DNA from: Paraburkholderia silvatlantica
GTDB lineage: Bacteria; Pseudomonadota; Gammaproteobacteria; Burkholderiales; Burkholderiaceae
DNA: 64,000 nt
NCBI RefSeq assembly: GCF_003096715.1
Contig: NZ_QEOL01000038.1
Span: forward strand, 1 to 64,000
Direction: 5' to 3'
Positions 17,431 through 24,854 of the stretch are shown piece by piece; within the stretch, counting starts at the first letter, position 1, and each line of letters begins with the position of its first letter. The translations under genes and the position numbers were made by a program. The notes beneath the pieces were generated by a model, which worked only from the letters and a program-made list of their open reading frames with translations, was not told the origin of the DNA and did not search any database.

Positions 17431-18294
17431 ATGACAATCCGCAACCTCATTGGCTTTATCGCGACGGCCATCATCTTCGTCGTCGCCATTCTGGTCGGGC
17501 GCGTCCTGTGGGTTCACTACATGGACGAGCCGTGGACCCGCGACGGCCGCGTGCGCGCCGAAGTGGTGAACATCGCCCCCGACGTCTCGGGCGCCGTGGT
17601 CGAGCTGCCCGTGAAGGACAACCAGTTCGTGCACAAGGGCGACCTGCTCATGCAGATCGACCCGTCGCACTATCAGATCGCCGTCGAGCAGGCCGAGGCC
17701 GCCGTGGCCGCGCGCAAGGCCGAACTGACGATGCGCCAGGACGACGCGCGCCGCCGCGCCGACATGGACAGCGAAGTGGTCTCGGCCGAAAACCGCGAAA
17801 ACGCCTCGCATACCGCAAACTCGGCACAGGCGCAGTACCAGCAGGCCGTCGCCGCACTCGACGCCGCCAGGCTCAACCTCGAGCGCACGCGCGTGATCTC
17901 GCCGGTGGACGGCTACATCACGAACCTGCAGGTGTTCCAGGGCGACTATGCGATCTCGGGCCAGGCCAAGCTTGCCGTGGTGGACAGCCATTCGTTCTGG
18001 GTCTACGGCTACTTCGAGGAAACCAAGCTGCCGCATGTGAAGGTGGGCAACAAGGCCGATATCAAGCTGATGAGCGGCGGCACGCTCCAGGGCCACGTCG
18101 AGAGCATCTCGCGCGGCATTTACGACCGCGACAATCCGCAAAGCCGCGAACTGCTCGCCGACGTGAACCCGACTTTCAACTGGGTGCGCCTCGCGCAGCG
18201 TGTGCCGGTGCGCATCCACATCGACAAGGTGCCGGACGACATGGTGCTCGCCGCCGGCACGACTTGCACGGTGGTCGTCAAACCGGGCACGTGA
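17431..18294 (+). CDS. HlyD/EmrA-type periplasmic adaptor (AaeA-like)
   Basis: A 287-residue membrane-fusion protein. One N-terminal anchor (residues about 7-28, LIGFIATAIIFVVAILVGRV) is followed by a biotinyl-lipoyl-like half (VVNIAPDVSGAVVELPVKDNQ), a short coiled coil and the second lipoyl half (RTRVISPVDGYITNLQVFQG). It then has a beta-barrel region. It bridges the FUSC pump to the outer-membrane channel. Last gene of the operon, followed by a terminator. Confidence 0.94.
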   Translation: MTIRNLIGFIATAIIFVVAILVGRVLWVHYMDEPWTRDGRVRAEVVNIAPDVSGAVVELPVKDNQFVHKGDLLMQIDPSHYQIAVEQAEAAVAARKAELTMRQDDARRRADMDSEVVSAENRENASHTANSAQAQYQQAVAALDAARLNLERTRVISPVDGYITNLQVFQGDYAISGQAKLAVVDSHSFWVYGYFEETKLPHVKVGNKADIKLMSGGTLQGHVESISRGIYDRDNPQSRELLADVNPTFNWVRLAQRVPVRIHIDKVPDDMVLAAGTTCTVVVKPGT

Positions 18295-18335
18295 CGGCGC
18301 AGTGACGCGGCATGCCGACCGCGCAAAAGCGCACG

Positions 18336-18371
18336 CAAAAGGGGAACGCCGGTTTGGCGTTGCCCTTTTTT
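18336..18371 (+). terminator. Terminator of the efflux operon
   Basis: A 10-bp stem with one mismatch (GGGGAACGCC with GGCGTTGCCC), preceded by an A run and followed by six T residues, about 40 bp after the HlyD-type stop codon. Confidence 0.75.
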
Positions 18372-18476
18372 GTTGCTGCGCGTGGACGAAGTGTTAGAGG
18401 TTGCCGCACATTGATCCGACAGTGAACCGATGAGTATGGCAAAACATCGCCGTTATCACGATTAAACCTATCTCGA

Positions 18477-18490
18477 TTGATACACATCAA
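18477..18490 (+). promoter_or_regulatory. FNR/Anr box (class II position)
   Basis: TTGAT-ACAC-ATCAA is a perfect match to the FNR/Anr consensus TTGAT-N4-ATCAA. A -10-like GATTAT at 18513-18518 predicts transcription from about 18525, so the box is centred at about -41.5, the classical activating position. The surrounding DNA is AT-rich. It lies upstream of the hydrogenase-protease homologue and the acyl-CoA synthetase gene, which predicts induction when oxygen is low. Confidence 0.75.
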
Positions 18491-18552
18491 CTGAGGTTTC
18501 TCGACTTACTCGGATTATTCCTACTCCCGCACGCCTCCAACCAGTCATCAAC

Positions 18553-19188
18553 GTGATCCTTCGCCTCCATCGACCTGACGAAATCGGCGCCATGCCGCAC
18601 GCATCGCGCGACGACGGCGCAGTGCGCGCCTTCGCCCGCCGCGCACTGGCCGGGCTCGCGAAACGCCAGGCCCTCGCACCGCAACGGGTGGTCGTGCTCG
18701 GCCTCGGCAATGTCCAATGGGGCGATGCCGGCATAGGCGTGCTCGCGCTCGAGCGGCTGAAGGCGGGCTGGCAATGCCCCGAGCAGGTCGAACTCGTGGA
18801 AGGCGGCACGCGCGGCCGTGCACTCGTGCCCGTCGTCGAATCCACGCGGCGTTTGCTCGTGCTCAGCGCAATCGATTTCGGGCTCGCGCCGGGCGCGCGG
18901 CGCGTCCTCACCGGCGATGCGGCGGCCGAATACCTCTACACGCTCCGTCCGGGCCGGCCCGGCATGGGCTTCGCCGACGCGCTCGCCTGCGCGCAGTTGA
19001 GCGGCCGCTCGCCGCGCGAGATCGTGCTGATCGGCGTGCAGCCGCAGGCCAGCGACTGTTACGGCGCGGGCTTGTCGAGCACCGTGCGCGGGCAGCTCGA
19101 TGCGACTGTCGAAGCCGCCCGGCTCTGGCTGCGCCGCTGGCGCGCGGCGCCGCTGCCGCGTCTCGAGCATCCCGAAATCGGCGGCTGA
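18553..19188 (+). CDS. Hydrogenase-maturation-protease (HybD/HupD) family protein, probably non-catalytic
   Basis: A 211-residue protein (GTG start; an ATG at 18592 is an alternative). Its core, from VVVLGLGNVQWGDAGIGVLA to LGAGLSSTV-like sequence, has the HybD fold pattern. Family members use a Glu, an Asp and a His to bind the nickel of immature hydrogenase. At these places this protein shows DAG instead of DEG, LSAIDFG instead of a leading Asp, and PGMGF where a His is expected. No hydrogenase genes lie nearby. It probably has another role at low oxygen, since an FNR-type box precedes it. The acyl-CoA synthetase gene follows by 198 bp. Confidence 0.72.
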   Translation: MILRLHRPDEIGAMPHASRDDGAVRAFARRALAGLAKRQALAPQRVVVLGLGNVQWGDAGIGVLALERLKAGWQCPEQVELVEGGTRGRALVPVVESTRRLLVLSAIDFGLAPGARRVLTGDAAAEYLYTLRPGRPGMGFADALACAQLSGRSPREIVLIGVQPQASDCYGAGLSSTVRGQLDATVEAARLWLRRWRAAPLPRLEHPEIGG

Positions 19189-19386
19189 GCGCGGCGCACG
19201 GGTTGCGCGGGACTTGCACGCGAGCGCCGAGCGCACCGCCGCCCCCGTACCCGGCAATCTGCCGTAAATCTGCCGGACAACCCGCGGGAGAACCCGCGTT
19301 GCCCGTGCGCGCTGCGCTGCACTATCCTGAGAAACTGCGCCGGATCCGGCCAACGGCTGCACCATCCGCACGGGAGGAAGGGAGTC

Positions 19387-21285
19387 ATGCGTTACCGCGA
19401 TTTTCACCGCGAGTCGGTCGCGAACCCCGACGACTTCTGGCGCCGCGAGGCCGGGCGCATCCATTGGCAGACGCCGTTCGACCAGGTGCTCGACCGCTCG
19501 AACCCGCCGTTCGCGCGCTGGTTCTGCGGCGGCCGCACGAACCTGTGCTTCAATGCCGTGGACCGTCACCTCCCGGCGCGCGCGCACCAGAACGCGCTCG
19601 TCTATGTCTCGACCGAGACCGGCATCGAGCGGCGCTACACCTACGCCGACCTGCACGCCGAGGTGAACCGCATGGCCGCCGTGATGCGCTCGCTCGGCGT
19701 GAAGCGCGGCCAGCGCGTGCTCATCTATCTGCCGATGATTCCCGAGGCCGTGTTCGCTGTGCTCGCCTGCGCGCGCCTCGGCGCGATCCACTCGGTGGTG
19801 TTCGGCGGATTCGCCGCGCCAAGCCTCGCCGCGCGCATTGACGACGCGAAGCCCGTGCTGCTCGTGAGCGCCGACGCCGGGGCGCGCGGCGGCAAGGTGA
19901 TCGACTACACGCCGCTCGTGGACGAAGCCATGGCGCGCGCCGAATATGCGCCGCCCAAGGTGCTGCTGATCGACCGCCAGCTCGCGCCCGAGCGGCTGAA
20001 CGCGCCGTATCTCGTCGACTACGAGCCGCTGCGCGAGCAGCACTACGACGTGCAGGTTCCCTGCGAATGGCTCGAATCGAACGAGCCTTCGTACATCCTC
20101 TACACCTCGGGCACGACGGGCAAACCCAAAGGCGTGCAGCGCGACGTGGGCGGCTACGCGGTGGCGCTCGCGGCGTCGATGGAATATATCTTCGAGGGAC
20201 GCGCCGGCGACACCCTGTTCACGGCGTCGGACATCGGCTGGGTGGTGGGTCACAGCTACATCATCTATGCGCCGCTCCTCGCGGGCATGACCACAGTGAT
20301 GTACGAAGGCACGCCGGTGCGCCCCGACGGCGGCATCTGGTGGCGCCTCGTCGAGCAGCATCGCATCAACCTGATGTTCACGGCGCCGACGGCCATTCGC
20401 GTGCTCAAGAAGCAGGACCCGGCGCTGCTGCGCAGTGCCGATCTTTCGAGCCTGCGCACGCTCTTTCTCGCGGGCGAGCCGCTCGACGAGCCCACGGCCG
20501 AATGGATTTCAGCGGCGCTCGGCAAACCCGTCGTCGACAACTACTGGCAGACCGAGACCGGCTGGCCGATGCTGGCCATCCAGCGCGGCGTCGAGCCGCT
20601 GCCGCAAAAGCTCGGCTCGCCGGGCGTGCCCTGCTACGGCTACGACCTCGTGCTGCGCAACGAACATACGGGCGAGCCCTGCGCGCAAGGCGAGAAAGGC
20701 GTGATCACGCTCAGCTATCCGTTGCCGCCCGGCTGCATGCAGACCGTGTGGGGCGACGACGCGCGCTTCGTCAAAACGTACTGGGAAAGCGTGCCCGGCC
20801 AGCCGGTGTATTCGACCTTCGATTGGGGCGTGCAGGACAGCGACGGCTACGTGACGATCCTCGGCCGCACCGACGACGTGATCAATGTGGCGGGCCATCG
20901 TCTCGGCACGCGCGAGATCGAAGAGGCGATCTCTTCGCACGCGGCGGTCGCGGAAGTGGCCGTGGTGGGCGTGAACGACGCGGTGAAGGGTCAGGCGGCG
21001 CTGGCTTTCGTCGTGCTGCGCGACGCGGGTGGCGCCGCCAGTCCCGCCGATGCACAGACGCTCGCGGCTTCGCTCGCCGCGACGGTGGACCGCCAGCTCG
21101 GCGCGATCGGCCGGCCTGCGCGCGTGCACTTCGTGCCGATGCTGCCCAAGACGCGCTCCGGCAAGCTGCTGCGCCGCGCGATTGCGGCGCTCGCCGAAGG
21201 GCGCGACCCCGGCGATCTGCCGACCATCGAGGATGCCTCGGCGCTGCAGTCGATTCGCGAGGCGGTGAGCGCAGGCGACAGCTGA
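19387..21285 (+). CDS. prpE: Propionyl-CoA synthetase-type acyl-CoA ligase
   Basis: A 632-residue AMP-forming ligase of the acetyl/propionyl-CoA synthetase group. The N-terminal MRYRDFHRESVANPDDFW and the P-loop-like YTSGTTGKPKGVQRD (about residue 238) are clear. NYWQTETGWP and the C-terminal KTRSGKLLRR follow; the conserved lysine near 593 is the usual acetylation site. It activates a short-chain acid with ATP and CoA in the cytoplasm. It is not beside prpBCD here. A GGAGGAAGG ribosome-binding site precedes the ATG. With the upstream gene it may be under FNR/Anr control. Acetate is a possible substrate too. Confidence 0.87.
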   Translation: MRYRDFHRESVANPDDFWRREAGRIHWQTPFDQVLDRSNPPFARWFCGGRTNLCFNAVDRHLPARAHQNALVYVSTETGIERRYTYADLHAEVNRMAAVMRSLGVKRGQRVLIYLPMIPEAVFAVLACARLGAIHSVVFGGFAAPSLAARIDDAKPVLLVSADAGARGGKVIDYTPLVDEAMARAEYAPPKVLLIDRQLAPERLNAPYLVDYEPLREQHYDVQVPCEWLESNEPSYILYTSGTTGKPKGVQRDVGGYAVALAASMEYIFEGRAGDTLFTASDIGWVVGHSYIIYAPLLAGMTTVMYEGTPVRPDGGIWWRLVEQHRINLMFTAPTAIRVLKKQDPALLRSADLSSLRTLFLAGEPLDEPTAEWISAALGKPVVDNYWQTETGWPMLAIQRGVEPLPQKLGSPGVPCYGYDLVLRNEHTGEPCAQGEKGVITLSYPLPPGCMQTVWGDDARFVKTYWESVPGQPVYSTFDWGVQDSDGYVTILGRTDDVINVAGHRLGTREIEEAISSHAAVAEVAVVGVNDAVKGQAALAFVVLRDAGGAASPADAQTLAASLAATVDRQLGAIGRPARVHFVPMLPKTRSGKLLRRAIAALAEGRDPGDLPTIEDASALQSIREAVSAGDS

Positions 21286-21304
21286 GGCCTGCGCGTGCGC
21301 ACGC

Positions 21305-22123
21305 TCAGCGGGCGAGCGGCCGGTACGCGGCCAGAAAGCGCTTGAGGATGCCTGTCGAGTACGTGCCCGCGATATCGGTGAGGAAGCTCGAGAACGACGT
21401 GCTCGCGTGCTCGTCGGCGGTGTCGGAAATCGTACGCACGATCGCGCACGGAACGCCGTACTCGTGACAGACCTGGGCGATCGCGGCGCCTTCCATCTCG
21501 ACGGCGAGCGCATCGGGCAAGAGCGAGCGCAGCGCGCCGACGGCGGCCGCGCTCGCCACGAACTGGTCGCCGCTGATCACGAGCCCGCGATGCACCTGCG
21601 GCAACGCGGTCTCGAAGCGCGGCAGCGCGGCCTTGAAGCGCGCGGTCAACGCCGGCCCCTCCTCCGCGATGAAACGCTCGCACGCGGCGGCGAGCGACTG
21701 CGCCAGCGCGTGATCGGCATCGAAGCGCGAGCGCGCGAGCAGCGGAATCTCGTGACGCGGAAACAGCGGCTCGGCGTTCATGTCGTGCTGGAGCAGCGTT
21801 TCGCCCACCACCACGTCGCCCACGTGGACGCCCGTGCCCACGCCGCCCGCCACCCCCGTAAAGACGATTGCTTCGACATCGAACGCATGGATCAGCGCGC
21901 TGGCCGTGGCGGCCGCCGCCACCTTGCCGACGCGCGCGAGCGTCACCACACAGGGCGCGCCGTGCACGGTGCCGAGGTGATAGTCGCGCCGGCCGAACGT
22001 GCGGGTCGCGACACCCGATTCGGCCTGCATGGCCGCGATCAGGTCGCCGAGTTCCTGGGGCAGCGCGGCAAGCACGCCGAGCGGACGGGCGGCACTGCCG
22101 CTCGCCTGGGTCGAGAGGTTCAT
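21305..22123 (-). CDS. mtnN: 5'-methylthioadenosine/S-adenosylhomocysteine nucleosidase
   Basis: A 272-residue nucleoside hydrolase that splits MTA and SAH, recycling SAM by-products. It starts with LGVLAALPQELGDLIAAM and contains FTGVAGGVGTGVHVGDVVVGE-like phosphorylase-fold sequence. The catalytic region has DALAVEMEGAAIAQVC (base Glu of MEGAA) and RTISDTAD, whose second Asp is the usual acid. It is longer than the E. coli enzyme (about 232) because of an insertion around residues 115-155. The start at 22123 lies 43 bp after the uvrD stop on the same strand. Confidence 0.88.
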   Translation of the reverse strand: MNLSTQASGSAARPLGVLAALPQELGDLIAAMQAESGVATRTFGRRDYHLGTVHGAPCVVTLARVGKVAAAATASALIHAFDVEAIVFTGVAGGVGTGVHVGDVVVGETLLQHDMNAEPLFPRHEIPLLARSRFDADHALAQSLAAACERFIAEEGPALTARFKAALPRFETALPQVHRGLVISGDQFVASAAAVGALRSLLPDALAVEMEGAAIAQVCHEYGVPCAIVRTISDTADEHASTSFSSFLTDIAGTYSTGILKRFLAAYRPLAR

Positions 22124-22166
22124 CTTCGAATGTTTTCCGTCTGAGTTGTTTGAGGCTGAGGCGCGC

Positions 22167-24557
22167 TCACTCCACCGGCTGCAGCCTGGCCACCGCCAGC
22201 GCGAGCCACTTCTCGCCATGACGCTTGAAGCGCACCTGCGCCTTCGCGTCGGTGCCGCTGCCTTCGAGCGCCGTGATCGTGCCTTCGCCGAACTTCGTGT
22301 GGAACACGCCCTGGCCTACGCGAAAACCCGTCTCGGCGGCGCGCTGCTCGTTGGCGAACGCGGGCGCCGGGCTCTTGTCCGCGATATAGGCGTCGCGCTC
22401 GCGGCGGCCGCCGCCGTAATTCCCGGCGTTGCCGCCCTCGCCGCCGCCTGGCCGCGCGAACCAGTCGCGGCCCCAGCCCGCGTTGTCGGAGCGGCCGCCC
22501 CAGCGCGCGCCCGCTTCGACCTTGGGCGTGAGCCACTTGAGCGATTCCTGCGGCAACTCGTCGAAAAAGCGCGAGCGCACGTTGTAGCGCGTCTGGCCAT
22601 GCAGCAGGCGGCTCTGCGCGAACGAAATATAGAGGCGCTCCTTCGCGCGCGTGATCGCCACGTACATCAGGCGGCGCTCTTCTTCGAGGCCGTCGGCTTC
22701 CATCGCGCTGTTCTCGTGCGGGAACAAGCCCTCTTCGAGACCGGTGATGAAGACCGCCGTGAATTCGAGGCCCTTCGCCGCATGCACCGTCATCAGCTGC
22801 ACGGCGTCCTGGCCCGCCTGCGCCTGGTTGTCGCCGGCTTCGAGCGACGCATGCGAGAGGAAGCCCGCAAGCGGCGTCATGACGTCGGGGTTCTGCGCGG
22901 GGTCGGTGATCGCGGGCGCGTCGAGCACCTCGATCTCGCCGTCCTGCGAGACGATCTCGGGCACCGCGCTCGCACCGGGGCGCAGCGGAATCGAGCGCGC
23001 GGGGGTGTCGAGACCGTAGCCCTCTTCGCTCACGAACGCCGTGGCCGCGGTCACGAGTTCCTGCAGGTTCTCGAGGCGATCCTGACCTTCACGCTCGTTC
23101 TGATAGAACTCGGCGAGACCGCTCATGCGCACCGTGTATTCGACGGTTTCCGGCAGGCTCATCTGCGCGGTCTCGGCGCGCATCTTTGCGATCAGACTGG
23201 CGAACGTACCCAGGCTCGTGCCTGCCTTGCCCGTGACGTACGGAATGGCCGCGGCCATCGAGCAGTTGTAGAGGCGCGCGGCATCCGCCAGTTGCTCGAT
23301 CGAGCGCGCGCCGATGCCGCGCGTGGGGAAATTCACGACGCGCGCGAACGCCGTGTCGTCGTTCGGATTGTCGATGAGACGCAGATACGCGAGCGCGTGC
23401 TTGACTTCCTGACGCTCGAAGAAGCGCAGGCCGCCGTACACCTTGTACGGCACGCCCGCGTTCACGAGCGTGTGCTCGATCGTGCGCGACTGCGCGTTGC
23501 TGCGATAGAGGATGGCGATCTCGTTGCGCGCCAGCCCCTGGTTGATGAGCGCGCGGATTTCCTCGACGATCCAGCCGGCTTCCTGCGAGTCGGTGGCCGC
23601 CTCGTACACGCGCACCGGCTCGCCGTGGCCCGCATCGGTGCGCAGGTTCTTGCCCAGACGCCGCGAGTTATGCGCGATCAGGTAGTTGGCCGCATCGAGA
23701 ATATGGCCGTGCGAACGGTAGTTCTGCTCCAGCTTGATCATGTGCTTCACGCGGAACTCGTTCTCGAAGTCGCGCATGTTGCCGACGTTCGCACCGCGGA
23801 ACGCGTAGATCGACTGGTCGTCGTCGCCCACCGCGAAGATCGCGTTGCCCGGTCCCGCAAGCAGCTTGAGCCACGCGTACTGGAGCTTGTTGGTGTCCTG
23901 GAACTCGTCCACCAGAATGTCGCGAAAGCGCCCCTGATAGTGCGCACGCAGCGGCGGGTTGTACGCGAGCAGCTCGTAGCAGCGCAGCAGCAGTTCCGCG
24001 AAATCGACCACGCCTTCGCGCTGGCACTGCTGGTCATAGGCTTCGTAAAGCTCGACGAACTTGCGGTTGAAGTCGTCGCTCACGTCCACGTCTTTCGGAC
24101 GCAGGCCCTGCTCCTTCGCGTTGTTGATGAAGTACTGCAGGTTCTTGGGCGGATACTTCTCGTCGTCGATGTTCAGGCCCTTCATCAAACGCTTGATGGC
24201 CGAGAGCTGGTCTGCGGTGTCGAGGATCTGGAAGGTCTGCGGCAGGCCGGCGTCGCGGAAGTGCGCGCGCAGCATGCGGTTGCACAGGCCATGGAAAGTG
24301 CCGATCCACATGCCGCGCGTGTCGATAGGCAGGAGCGCCTGAAGGCGCCCCATCATTTCGCGTGCGGCCTTGTTCGTGAAGGTCACGGCCAGGAGGGTCG
24401 AGGGCGAGGCCATGCCCTGCTGGATCAGCCACGCAATGCGCGTGATCAGCACGCGCGTCTTGCCGCTGCCGGCCCCGGCCAGAATGAGCGCCGGTTCGTT
24501 GGGCAACGTGACGGCGGCAAGTTGTTCGGGGTTCAGGTTCGCGAGCAGTTCGGGCAT
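22167..24557 (-). CDS. uvrD: UvrD/Rep-type superfamily 1 DNA helicase
   Basis: A 796-residue 3'-5' helicase used in excision and mismatch repair. Motifs in order: Q-motif LNPEQLAAV, Walker A LAGAGSGKTRVL (residues about 26-37), AVTFTNKAAREM (Ia), DEFQDTN (II), VGDDDQSIYAFRGA (III), LEQNYRS (IV), VQLMTVHAAKGLEF (V) and RRLMYVAITRAKERLY (VI). The start at MPELLANLNPEQ is preferred over an upstream extension rich in Pro/Gly. A Gly/Arg-rich linker (residues about 700-745) precedes the C-terminal tail. It appears to be transcribed with the nucleosidase gene. Confidence 0.94.
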   Translation of the reverse strand: MPELLANLNPEQLAAVTLPNEPALILAGAGSGKTRVLITRIAWLIQQGMASPSTLLAVTFTNKAAREMMGRLQALLPIDTRGMWIGTFHGLCNRMLRAHFRDAGLPQTFQILDTADQLSAIKRLMKGLNIDDEKYPPKNLQYFINNAKEQGLRPKDVDVSDDFNRKFVELYEAYDQQCQREGVVDFAELLLRCYELLAYNPPLRAHYQGRFRDILVDEFQDTNKLQYAWLKLLAGPGNAIFAVGDDDQSIYAFRGANVGNMRDFENEFRVKHMIKLEQNYRSHGHILDAANYLIAHNSRRLGKNLRTDAGHGEPVRVYEAATDSQEAGWIVEEIRALINQGLARNEIAILYRSNAQSRTIEHTLVNAGVPYKVYGGLRFFERQEVKHALAYLRLIDNPNDDTAFARVVNFPTRGIGARSIEQLADAARLYNCSMAAAIPYVTGKAGTSLGTFASLIAKMRAETAQMSLPETVEYTVRMSGLAEFYQNEREGQDRLENLQELVTAATAFVSEEGYGLDTPARSIPLRPGASAVPEIVSQDGEIEVLDAPAITDPAQNPDVMTPLAGFLSHASLEAGDNQAQAGQDAVQLMTVHAAKGLEFTAVFITGLEEGLFPHENSAMEADGLEEERRLMYVAITRAKERLYISFAQSRLLHGQTRYNVRSRFFDELPQESLKWLTPKVEAGARWGGRSDNAGWGRDWFARPGGGEGGNAGNYGGGRRERDAYIADKSPAPAFANEQRAAETGFRVGQGVFHTKFGEGTITALEGSGTDAKAQVRFKRHGEKWLALAVARLQPVE

Positions 24558-24690
24558 GGGCTGAAATGGAACGTGCCCCCGGGGAGCGGGACCCGGGGAC
24601 GTGGCGCGCGGCACAGGCGCGCCGTTGAATGGCAGACCGCCATTATAAGTGCGCACGCACGCGGCGGCTTGGGCCGCCTGGGCGCGCCGC

Positions 24691-24774
24691 GCATCGGCCC
24701 GCGCATCGGCCCGCGCATCGGGCCACGTATCGGGCCACGTATCGGGCCACGTATCGGGCCACGTATTGGGCCAC
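24691..24774. repeat. 12-bp tandem repeat (7 units) between uvrD and valS
   Basis: Seven head-to-tail 12-bp units: two of GCATCGGCCCGC, one of GCATCGGGCCAC, three of GTATCGGGCCAC and one with a single further change. The gradient of variants suggests stepwise duplication. It sits in the divergent promoter region, 37 bp before the valS -10 element. Confidence 0.95.
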
Positions 24775-24810
24775 CTCGGCTGGCGCGTCGGCTCCGACAG
24801 GACTTCCCCT

Positions 24811-24816
24811 TATAAT
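24811..24816 (+). promoter_or_regulatory. -10 element of valS
   Basis: A perfect TATAAT lies 39 bp before the valS ATG. The -35 region is unremarkable. The tandem repeat tract ends just upstream, so copy-number changes could move upstream elements. Confidence 0.55.
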
Positions 24817-24854
24817 CGAATGTTTCCGCATCCTTTTTTCGGCAGATTCCACCC

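Noticed and set aside
24691..24774. CRISPR array
   Set aside because: The units are directly contiguous with no spacers and only 12 bp long; no cas genes are in the window.
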